NCBI RefSeq assembly: GCF_001729745.1 | Contig: NZ_CP017186.1 | Coordinates: forward strand, 2,976,001-3,040,000 | Direction of reading: 5' to 3' | DNA from: Enterobacter hormaechei subsp. hoffmannii | Lineage (GTDB): Bacteria > Pseudomonadota > Gammaproteobacteria > Enterobacterales > Enterobacteriaceae | DNA length: 64,000 nt | Shown here: positions 9,067-19,616 of the stretch, one piece after another | Position numbering within the stretch: position 1 is the stretch's first letter | How the letters are laid out: the number at the start of each line of letters is the position of its first letter | The notes under the pieces: generated by a model | Database searches by the model: none | What the model was told of the DNA's origin: nothing | The model's input: only the letters and a program-made list of their open reading frames with translations | Translations under genes and position numbers: made by a program

Positions 9067-9636
9067 ATGGTCAAATCTCAACCAATTTTGAGATATATCT
9101 TGCGGGGGATCCCGGCGATTGCAGTGGCGGTTCTGCTTTCGGCATGTAGTACGACGAACACCGCGAAGAATATGCATCCTGAGACGCGTGTTGTGGGAAT
9201 GGAAGATTCCTCTTCACTGCAAGCCTCTCAGGATGAATTTGAAAATATGGTACGTAATCTCGACGTTAAGTCGCGTATTATGGATCAGTATGCTGACTGG
9301 AAAGGCGTGCGTTACCGCCTGGGCGGCAGCACCAAGAAAGGCATCGATTGCTCCGCATTCGTACAGCGTACTTTCCGTGAGCAGTTTGGGTTAGACCTTC
9401 CGCGTTCTACTTATGAACAGCAGGAAATGGGCAAGTCCATTTCGCGCACTAAACTGCGTACGGGCGATTTAGTCCTGTTCAGAGCAGGTTCAACCGGTCG
9501 ACACGTTGGCATCTATATCGGTAACGATCAGTTTGTCCATGCTTCCACCAGCAGTGGTGTGACGATTTCCAGCATGAACGAACCTTACTGGAAGAAGCGC
9601 TACAACGAAGCTCGCCGCGTTCTGAGCCGTAGTTAA
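9067..9636 (+). CDS. mepS: Murein DD-endopeptidase MepS (Spr), lipoprotein
   Basis: 189 aa. A signal peptide ends in the lipobox LLSAC, with lipidated C27. An NlpC/P60 domain fills the C-terminal two thirds: catalytic C95 in GIDCSAF, histidine H146 in GRHVGIYIG and H158 in FVHAST. The enzyme cleaves peptide cross-links between meso-DAP and D-Ala to allow insertion of new murein, and is kept low by NlpI-Prc proteolysis in E. coli. The residue after the catalytic C-S is alanine, where E. coli has glycine (DCSGF). A strong terminator follows. Confidence 0.96.
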   Translation: MVKSQPILRYILRGIPAIAVAVLLSACSTTNTAKNMHPETRVVGMEDSSSLQASQDEFENMVRNLDVKSRIMDQYADWKGVRYRLGGSTKKGIDCSAFVQRTFREQFGLDLPRSTYEQQEMGKSISRTKLRTGDLVLFRAGSTGRHVGIYIGNDQFVHASTSSGVTISSMNEPYWKKRYNEARRVLSRS

Positions 9637-9688
9637 TATTGCTGTCGTATCGTTGGTTATCCCTTGGCTGGCGATACGATTAAAAAAG

Positions 9689-9713
9689 CACTGCTCCGGC
9701 AGTGTTTTTTTTT
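9689..9713 (+). terminator. Intrinsic terminator after mepS
   Basis: CACTGC (9689-9694), loop TCCG, GCAGTG (9699-9704), then nine T. A preceding A-run lengthens the stem. Textbook rho-independent form. Confidence 0.92.
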
Positions 9714-9763
9714 GCCCGTTACACTGATAGACATCCAGCGTCATTTCAGGAATCACGACATCT

Positions 9764-11317
9764 ATGTTTACCCGCTACTTCTCCAGCAACCGCAAGATAC
9801 TGTTTCTCAGTATTTTGACGGGGTTGTTTACCGCCCTGCTTCTGAGTGCGTTACAGTTTTACTGGAGTTATCACAAGCGAGAAGTCAGGTACGATACCCT
9901 CATTACGGATTTAAGCGTCTACATGGAGAACTTTTTCGACGAGCTTAAAACCTCTATTGATACGCTCCAGCCGCTCACGCTGAACAGCTGTGAAGAGGTC
10001 AGTGCGGCGCTCACCTCACGCGCGGCCTTCAGTATTAACGTGCGCGCCTTTTTGCTGGTCCGGGATAAACAGGCCTTCTGCTCTTCGGCAACAGGTCCGA
10101 TGAATACCCCAATGGAAACGCTTATCCCTCAGCTACACATCAGCAAACCTGTTGATATCGCGCTCCTGCCGGGCACGCCCATGCTGCCGGATAAACCCGC
10201 GATCGCTATCTGGTATCGCAATCCGCTGGTAAAAGACGGCGGCGTATTTACCTCCGTGAACATCAACCTGACGCCTTACCTTCTTTATACGTCACGTCAG
10301 GATGAATTTTCCGGAATATCGATCGTCATTGGCGACTCCGCGTTATCCACCCAGTCCGGAATGCTGGTTCAGGCGCGGGATTTGCCTGAGGTCCCTGCCC
10401 GCACCGCCACGCTGAAAAATATTCCTCTGACCGTTAACGTCTATGCGCAAGCCTGGAAGACCGATGAACTGCTCTACGCCGTGTTCTTCGGCCTGGTCTG
10501 CGGTATTGCGGCAGGTCTGCTGAATTTCTATATTCTCACTATCCGTCTGAATCCCGGGAAAGAGATCCTTACGGCCATCAAGCACGACCAGTTCTACGTG
10601 GTCTATCAGCCCGTCGTGGATGCGCAGTCGCTCAGAATGACCGGGCTGGAAGTCCTGATGCGCTGGAAGCACCCGGTGATGGGCGAAATTCCACCGGATG
10701 CCTTTATTAACTTCGCTGAAGCGCAGAAGCTGATTGTCCCGCTGACGCTGCATCTTTTTGACCTGATTATCCGCGATGCCCCTGTCCTGCAAACGGTGCT
10801 CCCGCCTGGGGCCAAGTTTGGGATCAACATCGCGCCCGGTCATCTGCATGCGGAAAACTTTAAGGAGGATATGCGCGCGTTTGCCGCTGCCCTTCCGCCC
10901 GATCACTTCCAGATTGTGCTGGAAATAACCGAGCGCGACATGATCAACCACCGCGAGGCAAATCAGCTGTTTGAATGGCTGCACAATGAAGGTTTTGAAA
11001 TCGCCATCGATGATTTTGGCACCGGCCACAGCGCGCTGATCTATCTGGAACGCTTCACGATGGATTACCTGAAAATTGACCGTGGCTTCGTGAATGCCAT
11101 CGGGACTGAAACCGTTACCTCGCCAGTGCTTGACGCGGTGCTGACGCTGGCAGAACGCCTGAATATGTTAACCGTCGCCGAGGGTGTTGAAACGCCCGAG
11201 CAGGCGGCGTGGCTGCGCGAGCATGGCGTGAACTATCTTCAGGGCTACTGGATCGGCCGACCAATGCCGCTGGAGCAGTTCAGGACGTGGCAACCCGACA
11301 TCACGCTCGGGGAATAA
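9764..11317 (+). CDS. pdeN: Cyclic-di-GMP phosphodiesterase PdeN (Rtn), CSS-EAL protein
   Basis: 517 aa. A first membrane segment (about 11-33) leads to a periplasmic domain with the CSS motif (FCSSATG), then a second membrane segment (about 235-258) and a cytoplasmic EAL domain (about 265-510). The EAL signature reads EVLMRW (about 295). The metal and catalytic motifs EITERD, IDDFGTGHS, LKIDRGFV and VAEGVE are present, so hydrolysis of c-di-GMP to pGpG is expected. In this family the CSS cysteines sense DsbA/DsbB redox state. It sits between mepS and yejA as in E. coli. Confidence 0.93.
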   Translation: MFTRYFSSNRKILFLSILTGLFTALLLSALQFYWSYHKREVRYDTLITDLSVYMENFFDELKTSIDTLQPLTLNSCEEVSAALTSRAAFSINVRAFLLVRDKQAFCSSATGPMNTPMETLIPQLHISKPVDIALLPGTPMLPDKPAIAIWYRNPLVKDGGVFTSVNINLTPYLLYTSRQDEFSGISIVIGDSALSTQSGMLVQARDLPEVPARTATLKNIPLTVNVYAQAWKTDELLYAVFFGLVCGIAAGLLNFYILTIRLNPGKEILTAIKHDQFYVVYQPVVDAQSLRMTGLEVLMRWKHPVMGEIPPDAFINFAEAQKLIVPLTLHLFDLIIRDAPVLQTVLPPGAKFGINIAPGHLHAENFKEDMRAFAAALPPDHFQIVLEITERDMINHREANQLFEWLHNEGFEIAIDDFGTGHSALIYLERFTMDYLKIDRGFVNAIGTETVTSPVLDAVLTLAERLNMLTVAEGVETPEQAAWLREHGVNYLQGYWIGRPMPLEQFRTWQPDITLGE

Positions 11318-11392
11318 TTTCACAATCACGGCGCTGTCCCTTATTATTCTCCTCAACCGAGCCTGCCTGTGAACAAAGGGATCCGCCGCACT

Positions 11393-13198
11393 ATGATTAT
11401 GCGCGTTGTATTGATGCTGTTGGCGCTGGTGAGCCTGTCGAGCCAGGCGCAGACCATCAAAGAGAGCACGGCCTTTGCCGTCATTGGCGAGCCGAAGTAT
11501 GCGGTCAACTTTACTCACTACGATTATGTGAACCCCGCCGCCTCGAAAGGCGGGAACGTGACGCTTTCCGCGACCGGAACGTTTGACAACTTTAACCGCT
11601 TCGCCCTGCGCGGCGTGGCGGCAGCGCGTACCGAATCCCTCTATGACACGCTGTTCGTCACCTCCGACGACGAGCCCGGCAGCTATTATCCCCTGGTCGC
11701 TGAGAACGTGCGTTACGCCGATGATTTTAGCTGGGCAGAAATCGCGATTAATCCGCGGGCGCGTTTTCACGACGGTACGCCGGTTAGCGCCCGCGATGTG
11801 GCGTTCACCTTTCATAAATTTATGACCGAAGGCGTGCCGCAGTTTCGTCTGGTGTACAAGGGCACCACGGTGAAAGCCATCGCCCCGCTGACCGTGCGAA
11901 TCGAACTCCCTGAGCCAAACAAAGAGAATATGCTGAGCCTGTTCTCCCTGCCCGTCATGCCCGAATCATTCTGGAAAAACCATAAGCTGAGCGATCCCCT
12001 CTCTTCCCCGCCGCTGGCCGGAGGACCGTATCGCATTACCGACTGGCGAATGGGCCAGTACGTGATCTATTCCCGCGTGAAAGATTACTGGGCAGCCACG
12101 CTGCCGGTAAACCGGGGCCGCTGGAACTTCGATACAATCCGCTACGACTACTACCTGGATGATAACGTGGCCTTCGAGGCGTTTAAGGCAGGCGCATTTG
12201 ATTTACGTGTCGAGAACAGCGCCAAAAACTGGGCGACCCGGTATATCGGAAAAAATTTCGCGAAAGGCTATATCGTTAAAGACGAACATAAAAACGAATC
12301 CGCGCAGGACACGCGCTGGCTGGCGTTTAATATTCAGCGCCCGGTTTTTTCCGATCGTCGGGTGCGTGAAGCTATTACCCTGGCGTTTGATTTCGAATGG
12401 ATGAACAAAGCGCTGTTTTACGGAGCCTACAGCCGGGCGAACAGCTATTTCCAGAATACTGAATATGCCGCCCGTGATTATCCCCACGCGGACGAGCTGG
12501 TTTTGCTGGCGCCAATGAAAGCGGAGCTCCCGCCGGAAGTGTTCACCCGCCTATTTGAACCGCCAAAATCCGACGGAAACGGGTTCGACCGGGACAACCT
12601 GCTGAAAGCCAGCAAACTGCTGGATGACGCTGGCTGGGTGCTGAAAAATCGGCTACGAGTAAATGTTAAAACTGGTAAACCGCTCAGCTTCGAACTGCTG
12701 ATTGCCTCCGGCGCAAACGATCAGTGGGTGCTGCCGTTTAAGAAGAACCTTGCCCGTCTTGGGGTGACCATGAATATCCGCCAGGTCGATATTGCCCAGC
12801 TGACCAACCGCAAGCGCAGTCGCGATTACGACATGATGCAAACCCTGTGGGCTGCCCAGCCGTGGCCGAGTTCAGACCTGCAAATCTCCTGGGCATCGGG
12901 CTATATCGACTCCTCCTACAACGCTCCGGGGGTAAAGAGTCCGGTGATTGATGCGCTGATCGCGAAAATCGTTGCCGCTCAGGGCGATAAAGAGAAACTT
13001 CTGCCGCTCGGGCGTGCGCTTGACCGGGTGTTAACCTGGAACTATTACATGCTGCCGATGTGGTACATGGGTGAAGATCGCGTGGCCCGCTGGGACAAAT
13101 TCTCCCTGCCCGCCGTTCGCCCGGTTTATACGCTTGGTTTTGATACGTGGTGGTATGACGTGAATAAAGCCGCAAAACTGCCCGCAGCGCGGCGTTGA
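11393..13198 (+). CDS. yejA: Peptide ABC transporter periplasmic binding protein YejA
   Basis: 601 aa from the ATG at 11393 (MIMRVVLMLLALVSLSSQAQ), the counterpart of the E. coli start; an upstream GTG at 11369 is not conserved. A signal peptide of about 20 residues is followed by a family-5 (SBP_bac_5) solute-binding fold containing FHDGTPVSARDVAFTF. It binds oligopeptides in the periplasm and passes them to YejBEF; in E. coli this system takes up microcin C. First gene of yejABEF; yejB starts 9 bp after its stop. Confidence 0.94.
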   Translation: MIMRVVLMLLALVSLSSQAQTIKESTAFAVIGEPKYAVNFTHYDYVNPAASKGGNVTLSATGTFDNFNRFALRGVAAARTESLYDTLFVTSDDEPGSYYPLVAENVRYADDFSWAEIAINPRARFHDGTPVSARDVAFTFHKFMTEGVPQFRLVYKGTTVKAIAPLTVRIELPEPNKENMLSLFSLPVMPESFWKNHKLSDPLSSPPLAGGPYRITDWRMGQYVIYSRVKDYWAATLPVNRGRWNFDTIRYDYYLDDNVAFEAFKAGAFDLRVENSAKNWATRYIGKNFAKGYIVKDEHKNESAQDTRWLAFNIQRPVFSDRRVREAITLAFDFEWMNKALFYGAYSRANSYFQNTEYAARDYPHADELVLLAPMKAELPPEVFTRLFEPPKSDGNGFDRDNLLKASKLLDDAGWVLKNRLRVNVKTGKPLSFELLIASGANDQWVLPFKKNLARLGVTMNIRQVDIAQLTNRKRSRDYDMMQTLWAAQPWPSSDLQISWASGYIDSSYNAPGVKSPVIDALIAKIVAAQGDKEKLLPLGRALDRVLTWNYYMLPMWYMGEDRVARWDKFSLPAVRPVYTLGFDTWWYDVNKAAKLPAARR

Positions 13199-13207
13199 GG
13201 AGTGACG

Positions 13208-14302
13208 ATGGGCGCTTATCTTATCCGCAGGCTGCTGCTGGTTATCCCCACGCTATGGGCCATCATTACCATTAACTTTTTTATCGTGCAGATTGCCCCC
13301 GGCGGCCCGGTGGACCAGGCGATTGCGGCCATAGAATTTGGTCACGCTGGCGGCATGCCGGGCGGCGGCGGTGAAGGAATGGGGGCCAGCCATGCCCGGA
13401 CGGGCGTGGGCAATATCAGCGAAAGCCACTACCGGGGCGGTCGGGGACTGGATCCGGAGGTGATCGCCGAGATCACCCATCGCTATGGTTTTGACAAGCC
13501 GCTGCACGAGCGATATTTCAGGATGCTCTGGGATTATGTCCGTTTCGATTTTGGCGACAGCCTGTTTCGCAGCGCCTCGGTGCTAACCCTGATCAAGCAA
13601 AGCCTGCCGGTTTCCATCACGCTCGGACTGTGGGGGACGCTGATTATTTATCTGGTCTCCATTCCGCTGGGGATCCGCAAAGCGGTCTACAACGGTAGCC
13701 GTTTTGATATCTGGAGCAGCACGTTCATTATCATCGGCTACGCTATCCCGGCGTTTCTGTTTGCCGTGCTGCTGATTGTCTTTTTCGCTGGCGGCAGTTA
13801 TTTCGATCTCTTCCCGCTGCGCGGGCTGGTCTCTGCGGATTTCAGCACGCTGCCGTGGTATCAGAAAATCACCGATTACTTCTGGCACATCACGCTTCCG
13901 GTGCTGGCGACGGTTATCGGCGGTTTTGCGGCGCTTACGATGCTGACCAAAAATGCCTTTCTTGATGAGATCCGCAAACAGTACGTCGTCACCGCGCGCG
14001 CCAAAGGCGTCGGTGAAAAGCAGATTATGTGGAAGCACGTTTTTCGTAACGCCATGCTGCTGGTGATTGCCGGTTTTCCCGCCACGTTCATCAGTATGTT
14101 TTTTACCGGCTCTCTGCTGATAGAAGTGATGTTCTCTCTCAACGGTTTAGGGCTGCTCGGCTATGAGGCCACCGTCTCCCGTGATTACCCGGTGATGTTT
14201 GGCACACTGTACATTTTCACCCTGATCGGCCTGCTGCTGAATATCATCAGCGATATCAGCTATACGCTGGTCGATCCCCGTATCGATTTTGAGGGCCGCT
14301 GA
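13208..14302 (+). CDS. yejB: Peptide ABC transporter permease YejB
   Basis: 364 aa, starting at the ATG at 13208 with GGAG just upstream; the GTG at 13202 adds only two residues. N-terminal membrane helix, a long periplasmic insert rich in glycine (about 45-85), then a five-helix BPD_transp_1 permease core. The ATPase-coupling EAA loop lies in the segment [19 protein letters not shown]. It forms the channel with YejE. Its TGA overlaps the yejE ATG by one base, indicating coupling. Confidence 0.95.
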   Translation: MGAYLIRRLLLVIPTLWAIITINFFIVQIAPGGPVDQAIAAIEFGHAGGMPGGGGEGMGASHARTGVGNISESHYRGGRGLDPEVIAEITHRYGFDKPLHERYFRMLWDYVRFDFGDSLFRSASVLTLIKQSLPVSITLGLWGTLIIYLVSIPLGIRKAVYNGSRFDIWSSTFIIIGYAIPAFLFAVLLIVFFAGGSYFDLFPLRGLVSADFSTLPWYQKITDYFWHITLPVLATVIGGFAALTMLTKNAFLDEIRKQYVVTARAKGVGEKQIMWKHVFRNAMLLVIAGFPATFISMFFTGSLLIEVMFSLNGLGLLGYEATVSRDYPVMFGTLYIFTLIGLLLNIISDISYTLVDPRIDFEGR

Positions 14303-15327
14303 TGTCGCGTTTAAGCCCCGTCAATCAGGCCCGCTGGGCGCGCTTTCGCCACAACCGTCGCGGCTACTGGTCGCTGTGGATCTTCGCCGTCCTGTTTGCC
14401 TTAAGTCTGTGTTCCGAACTGATTGCCAACGATAAACCCCTGCTGGTGCATTTCAAAGATCGCTGGTACGTGCCGGTGCTTACTACCTATAGCGAAAGCG
14501 ATTTTGGCGGTCCGTTTGCGACGCCAGCCGAGTATCAGGATCCCTGGTTACGTGAACAGATCGCGCAGCACGGCTGGGCGCTTTGGGCACCGATTCGCTT
14601 TGGCGCGAACAGTATTAACTACGCCACGTCCACCCCCTTCCCTTCCCCGCCTTCCTCGCAGAACTGGCTGGGAACGGACGCCAACGGCGGCGATGTGCTG
14701 GCGCGCATCCTCTATGGCACCCGCATCTCGCTCCTGTTTGGGCTGCTTCTGACGCTCTTAAGCAGCGTAATGGGCGTCGTGGCGGGCGCCGTGCAGGGCT
14801 ATTACGGTGGAAAAATCGATTTGTGGGGGCAGCGCGTAATTGAAGTCTGGTCCGGTATGCCGACGCTGTTTCTGATTATCCTGCTGTCCAGCGTAGTACA
14901 GCCTGGCTTCTGGTGGCTGTTAGGCATCACCGTTCTGTTCGGCTGGATGGCACTGGTCGGCGTGGTGCGCGCGGAGTTTCTGCGCACGCGAAATTACGAT
15001 TATATTCGCGCCGCGCAGGCATTAGGCGTGAGCGATCGCGCAATTATCTTCCGTCACATGCTTCCCAATGCGGTGGTGGCGACCCTCACCTTCCTGCCGT
15101 TTATTTTGTGTAGCTCCATTACCACCCTGACGTCGCTCGATTTTCTTGGTTTCGGTTTGCCGCTGGGCTCACCGTCTCTTGGCGAACTGCTGTTGCAGGG
15201 CAAAAACAACCTCCAGGCCCCCTGGCTGGGCATCGCCGCATTCCTCTCCGTGGCTGTGCTGCTTTCCCTGCTGATTTTTATTGGCGAAGCCGTGCGCGAT
15301 GCCTTCGATCCCAACAAGGCGGTATGA
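14302..15327 (+). CDS. yejE: Peptide ABC transporter permease YejE
   Basis: 341 aa, identical in length to E. coli YejE. An N-terminal OppC-type segment with one membrane helix (about 28-45) is followed by an extracytoplasmic stretch and five further helices. The EAA-type coupling loop is around RAAQALGVSDRAIIFRHMLP. It pairs with YejB in the inner membrane. The yejF ATG begins just after the yejE TGA. Confidence 0.95.
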   Translation: MSRLSPVNQARWARFRHNRRGYWSLWIFAVLFALSLCSELIANDKPLLVHFKDRWYVPVLTTYSESDFGGPFATPAEYQDPWLREQIAQHGWALWAPIRFGANSINYATSTPFPSPPSSQNWLGTDANGGDVLARILYGTRISLLFGLLLTLLSSVMGVVAGAVQGYYGGKIDLWGQRVIEVWSGMPTLFLIILLSSVVQPGFWWLLGITVLFGWMALVGVVRAEFLRTRNYDYIRAAQALGVSDRAIIFRHMLPNAVVATLTFLPFILCSSITTLTSLDFLGFGLPLGSPSLGELLLQGKNNLQAPWLGIAAFLSVAVLLSLLIFIGEAVRDAFDPNKAV

Positions 15328-15328
15328 C

Positions 15329-16918
15329 ATGACCCGGCCTCTTCTGAGCATAGAAAATCTGTCGATTGCGTTTTCAAAGCAGGGCGAATCTCGCCCGGTG
15401 GTGACGGATTTATCGTTGCAGATCCAGCGCGGAGAGACGCTGGCGCTGGTCGGGGAATCCGGCTCCGGTAAGAGCGTTTCGGCGCTGTCGGTGCTGCGCC
15501 TGCTCCCTTCCCCGCCGGTCAGCTATCCGCACGGGGATATTCTGTTCCATGGACAATCCCTGCTGAACGCTGATGAGCAAACCCTGCGCGGCATTCGTGG
15601 CAATAAGATTGCCATGATTTTTCAGGAGCCGATGGTGTCGCTCAATCCATTGCATACGCTGGAAAAACAGCTCTATGAAGTGCTGTCACTTCATCGGGGA
15701 ATGCGTAAAGAGGCAGCGAGGGGGGAAATTCTGGACTGCCTTGAACGCACCGGCATTCGTAATGCGGCGAAACGGCTGAACGATTTCCCGCATCAGCTTT
15801 CCGGCGGCGAGCGCCAGCGCGTGATGATCGCGATGGCGCTGCTGACGCGCCCCGAACTGTTGATTGCGGATGAACCCACCACCGCGCTGGACGTCACGGT
15901 GCAGGCGCAAATTCTGCAACTGCTGCGTGAACTGCGCGACGAGCTGAACATGAGCCTGCTGTTTATTACGCATAACCTGGGCATCGTGAAAAAGCTCGCT
16001 GACGCGGTGGCCGTGATGCAAAACGGCCGCTGCGTCGAACAGAACAGGGCAACTGCCCTGCTGAGCGCGCCTCAGCACCCGTATACACAGCGCCTGCTCG
16101 ATAGCGAACCCTCTGGCGACCCGGTTCCGCTTAACGCTGACAGCGCACCGTTGCTGAAGGTTGAGGACCTGTCGGTGTCATTCCCGATCCGCAAAGGCAT
16201 TTTGCGTCGCGTGGTCGATCACAATCATGTTCTGAAAAACATGAGCTTCTCTCTGCGTCCGGGCGAGTCGCTTGGGCTTGTGGGCGAATCCGGTTCGGGC
16301 AAAAGCACCACCGGCCTGGCGCTGCTGCGCCTGATCGCCTCGCAGGGAAGCATTCTCTTTGACGGCATGCCGCTGCAAAACCTGAGCCGCCGCCAAATGC
16401 TGCCCGTCCGCCCGCGGATGCAGGTGGTCTTTCAGGATCCGAACTCTTCGCTGAACCCGCGGCTGAGCGTATTGCAGATTATTGAAGAGGGCCTGCGCGT
16501 TCATCAGCCCGCGCTGACGGCACAACAGCGTGAAATCGACGTGAAGCGGGTGATGGCGGAAGTGGGTTTAGATCCCGATACCCGGCACCGGTATCCGGCT
16601 GAGTTTTCCGGCGGACAGCGGCAGCGTATAGCGATTGCCCGCGCGCTGATCCTGAAACCGGAGCTGATCGTGCTGGACGAGCCTACCTCTTCACTGGACC
16701 GCACCGTGCAGGCGCAAATTCTGGCGCTGCTGAAGGGGCTACAGGAAAAGCATCGGCTGGCCTATATCTTTATCAGCCACGATTTACAGGTGGTGCGTGC
16801 GCTTTGCCATCAGGTGGTGGTATTGCGGCAGGGAGAAGTCGTTGAGCAGGGAGAGTGCCAGCGCGTATTCACTGCGCCTGCGCAGGATTACACGCGCCAG
16901 CTATTGTCCGCTGACTAG
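15329..16918 (+). CDS. yejF: Peptide ABC transporter ATPase YejF (two fused ATPase domains)
   Basis: 529 aa from the ATG at 15329; the longer reading from 15281 overlaps yejE and is rejected. Two complete ATPase domains lie in one chain. Domain 1 has Walker A GESGSGKS, signature LSGGERQR and Walker B LLIADEPT; domain 2 has [15 protein letters not shown] and LIVLDEPTS. Each is followed by an oligopeptide-transporter C-terminal extension. It drives uptake by YejABE. It ends 3 bp before the convergent yejG. Confidence 0.95.
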   Translation: MTRPLLSIENLSIAFSKQGESRPVVTDLSLQIQRGETLALVGESGSGKSVSALSVLRLLPSPPVSYPHGDILFHGQSLLNADEQTLRGIRGNKIAMIFQEPMVSLNPLHTLEKQLYEVLSLHRGMRKEAARGEILDCLERTGIRNAAKRLNDFPHQLSGGERQRVMIAMALLTRPELLIADEPTTALDVTVQAQILQLLRELRDELNMSLLFITHNLGIVKKLADAVAVMQNGRCVEQNRATALLSAPQHPYTQRLLDSEPSGDPVPLNADSAPLLKVEDLSVSFPIRKGILRRVVDHNHVLKNMSFSLRPGESLGLVGESGSGKSTTGLALLRLIASQGSILFDGMPLQNLSRRQMLPVRPRMQVVFQDPNSSLNPRLSVLQIIEEGLRVHQPALTAQQREIDVKRVMAEVGLDPDTRHRYPAEFSGGQRQRIAIARALILKPELIVLDEPTSSLDRTVQAQILALLKGLQEKHRLAYIFISHDLQVVRALCHQVVVLRQGEVVEQGECQRVFTAPAQDYTRQLLSAD

Positions 16919-16921
16919 CAC

Positions 16922-17266
16922 TCAGAAAGGATATTGACCGGAGAACGGTTCGGCAATCGCCACGCCGAAGTTTTTCAGACGGCAGGTCGCAGCAAATTCA
17001 TCCTGGCTGTTAACAAACAGGCACGGCTCACCTTCGCATTCCAGCACGGAGCTGTCTACTTCGATGTCCGTCAGCGCCTGGCTGAGACGTTCCATAACCG
17101 GCCACGCATTTTCATCGCTCGGGCTAAGCAGCTTGAGCGCCACCAGACAATTATCCTCCCCGGCAACGCTTTGCGGAATCGGTTCAACTTTCGAACCTGC
17201 AAAACCCGTCGACCAGCGATAGCTCTGGGGCAAGCGATGGACAATGGAGAGTTGTAATGTATTCAC
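16922..17266 (-). CDS. yejG: Conserved protein YejG
   Basis: 114 aa, same length as E. coli YejG. A small soluble protein opening [19 protein letters not shown], with no signal peptide or membrane segment. Its molecular function is not established; in E. coli it has been linked to aminoglycoside tolerance, which I cannot assess here. Convergent with yejF, separated by 3 bp. Confidence 0.88.
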   Translation of the reverse strand: MNTLQLSIVHRLPQSYRWSTGFAGSKVEPIPQSVAGEDNCLVALKLLSPSDENAWPVMERLSQALTDIEVDSSVLECEGEPCLFVNSQDEFAATCRLKNFGVAIAEPFSGQYPF

Positions 17267-17517
17267 GTTCAGATCCCCGGAAGCAAATTTACTTCACAAT
17301 TTATTTACATTTATAGTAACACATCATCGCCAACCTGCACTGTTTAGCGGATTTTATAGGCGTTGCAGGCTCACGTCGGCGCTATATGTACCCGTTTCTG
17401 CGATCTAACTCAACCTTTTTAAATACAATGATGTGACTTTTTACATAAATAGATTTTACATAAAAGAAACAAACACCGGGTAAACGAACCGAGGGTTGGT
17501 TGATATGGGTCAACAAA
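17267..17517. other. Intergenic region between yejG and bcr
   Basis: About 250 bp upstream of yejG and downstream of bcr, so it should hold only the yejG promoter. It contains an exact direct repeat, TTTTACATAAA, at 17439-17449 and 17454-17464 (15-bp period). I recognise no gene. Confidence 0.4.
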
Positions 17518-17536
17518 AAGGCCCGTTTCGGGCCTT
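17518..17536 (-). terminator. Intrinsic terminator after bcr
   Basis: On the minus strand AAGGCCC and GGGCCTT form a 7-bp stem with a 5-nt loop, followed by a T-rich tract. It lies 6 bp past the bcr stop. Confidence 0.88.
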
Positions 17537-17542
17537 AAGTGC

Positions 17543-18742
17543 TCATTTATGCGCCGTCTTACGGGGCCGGCTGGCGTAAAGATAGAAGAGGATGGAGCAA
17601 GTCGCGCAGAGGGCAATCGCCCACAGCATCGGCCAGGCAGTATTAAACGTCGCCATTGAGAGCAGCGCCCCGACAATCGCGCCAATCCCGAAACGGAACG
17701 TCCCTGCCAGCGACGAGGCGGTGCCCGCCATATGCGGGAATTCGTCGAGGATCACCGCCATCGCGTTGGATGAGACCATCGAGACGCAGCCAACAAACGC
17801 CGCCACGCCCACCACCAGCGCCCAAAAACCTACGCCCAACAATGCGCTCAATACCAGCCAGATAGCCATCACGAACTGGATCCACAGCCCGGCGCGGAAC
17901 ATATTCAGCGCCCCGACCCGCCGGACAAAGCGGCTGTTGATAATGGTCATCACAAACAGGAACACGATATTCAGCGCGAAGTAGTAACCAAAGTGCTGGG
18001 GTGACACATGGTTCAGTTCGATGTACACAAACGGCCCCGCGCTCAGGAACGAAAACATCCCGGCAAAGCTAAAGCCGCTGGCCAGCATATAGCTCAGCAC
18101 GCGCTTATGGCGAAACAGCGAGGCAAAGTTGCCAAGCGTGGTGCGGACGTGAAACTTCTGACGGCGCTCGACCGGCAGCGTTTCATCGATAAAGACGAAG
18201 ATCATCACCGAGGCCAGCAGCGCGGCAATCGCCAGGATCCAGAAAATCGCATGCCAGCTGAACCACACCAGCACCGCCCCGCCTACCATGGGGGCGACCA
18301 GCGGCGCAATGGTTGTGACCAGCATGACGAACGACATCATGCGTGAGAACTCTTCCTTCGGGTAGATGTCGCGCATCAGCGCGTTAATCACCACGCTTGC
18401 CGCAGCCGCAGCCAGGCCATGGAAGAAACGCATCACGATCAGCTGATCGATACTCTGCGCCAGCGCGCAGGCCACCGCCGCTGCGGCAAATATCAACGTC
18501 CCGCCCAGAATAACGGGTTTGCGCCCCAGGCTGTCTGCCATTGGGCCATAAAAGAGCTGGCCGAGCGCAAAACCAAGAATGTAGGTGCTGAGCGTCATCT
18601 GTGCGCTGCCTGCCGGTACGCCAAACTGCGCGGAAATCACCGGCAGCGCGGGCAGATACATATCGATAGACAGCGGCATCAGCATGGCCAACAGGCCAAG
18701 GATAAATACGATTTTAAACGACGAGTGTGGCCTGGTGGTCAC
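17543..18742 (-). CDS. bcr: Multidrug efflux transporter Bcr (bicyclomycin resistance)
   Basis: 399 aa, 12-segment MFS transporter of the DHA1 drug:H+ antiporter group. Motif A is in [13 protein letters not shown], and the acidic residue in the TM1 segment [12 protein letters not shown] is typical of Bcr/CflA. The E. coli protein exports bicyclomycin, sulfonamides and some dipeptides and cysteine. It follows rsuA by 15 bp on the same strand, as in E. coli, and ends at a clear terminator, so rsuA-bcr is probably one transcript. Confidence 0.94.
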   Translation of the reverse strand: MTTRPHSSFKIVFILGLLAMLMPLSIDMYLPALPVISAQFGVPAGSAQMTLSTYILGFALGQLFYGPMADSLGRKPVILGGTLIFAAAAVACALAQSIDQLIVMRFFHGLAAAAASVVINALMRDIYPKEEFSRMMSFVMLVTTIAPLVAPMVGGAVLVWFSWHAIFWILAIAALLASVMIFVFIDETLPVERRQKFHVRTTLGNFASLFRHKRVLSYMLASGFSFAGMFSFLSAGPFVYIELNHVSPQHFGYYFALNIVFLFVMTIINSRFVRRVGALNMFRAGLWIQFVMAIWLVLSALLGVGFWALVVGVAAFVGCVSMVSSNAMAVILDEFPHMAGTASSLAGTFRFGIGAIVGALLSMATFNTAWPMLWAIALCATCSILFYLYASRPRKTAHK

Positions 18743-18757
18743 AGGGTTCTCCTGAAT

Positions 18758-19465
18758 TTAGCGTGAAAGCAGCCCGACGCTGGCAATCTCTTCTTCCGTC
18801 AGCGGGCGATATTCCCCTGGCGCCAGGTCTGGATCGAGTTCAATCGCGCCGATACGTTCACGATGCAGCCCCACAACGTGGTTGCCCACGGCGGCAAACA
18901 TCCGTTTCACCTGGTGGTAACGGCCTTCACTGATGGTCAGACGGACGTCCGTTGGGGTAATGACTTCCAGCACCGCCGGTTTGGTCAGATCTTTTTCATT
19001 ATGTAGCTGAACGCCTTTCGCGAATTGCTCTGCCGTGTCATCCGAGACCGGCGACTCAAGTGTCACCCGATAGGTTTTCTCACAGTGATGGCGCGGGGAG
19101 GTGATGCGGTGCGACCACTGACCGTCATCGGTCATCAGCACCAGGCCGGTGGTATCAATATCCAGTCGCCCTGCCGCATGCAGCTTGTGCGCCACAGGTT
19201 CGTCGAGGAAGTAGAGCACCGTCGGGTGATCCGGATCGTCCGTTGAACAGACGTAACCTTCCGGTTTGTTGAGCATGAAGTAGCGCGGGCCATTCTGCTG
19301 GGTCAGCGGGTTGCCGTCATACTCCACCTGGTGGTCAGGCTGGAGTTTAAAAGCGCTGTCTTTCACAATGTCGCCGTCCACGGTTACGCGGCTGGCGCGA
19401 ATTTCACGCCCGGCAATAGCGCGGCTTACGCCGAGTTGCTGAGCGATAAACTTATCAAGTCGCAT
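18758..19465 (-). CDS. rsuA: 16S rRNA pseudouridine-516 synthase RsuA
   Basis: 235 aa. An N-terminal S4-like RNA-binding domain (about 1-55) is followed by the RluB/E/F-RsuA catalytic domain. The catalytic aspartate D102 is in [10 protein letters not shown], and the conserved GRYHQVKRM motif is near the C terminus. It isomerises U516 of 16S rRNA during 30S assembly. Divergent from radD across about 150 bp. Confidence 0.96.
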   Translation of the reverse strand: MRLDKFIAQQLGVSRAIAGREIRASRVTVDGDIVKDSAFKLQPDHQVEYDGNPLTQQNGPRYFMLNKPEGYVCSTDDPDHPTVLYFLDEPVAHKLHAAGRLDIDTTGLVLMTDDGQWSHRITSPRHHCEKTYRVTLESPVSDDTAEQFAKGVQLHNEKDLTKPAVLEVITPTDVRLTISEGRYHQVKRMFAAVGNHVVGLHRERIGAIELDPDLAPGEYRPLTEEEIASVGLLSR

Positions 19466-19616
19466 GAAATCTTTTTAGCCTTAATGGTGCTGGAAGTCGG
19501 ACTACGCGTCCGAAAAAGAAGCATTCAGAAACAGTTCAGTATAATGGTCTGGTTGCGCCACTCAAGGGAAAAAGTTTCGTGGCATACTATATGCGAGTTA
19601 ACTGAATAGAGAAGCC

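Noticed and set aside
8949..9149. 66-codon frame before mepS
   Set aside because: Overlaps the mepS start and signal peptide in another frame; no features.
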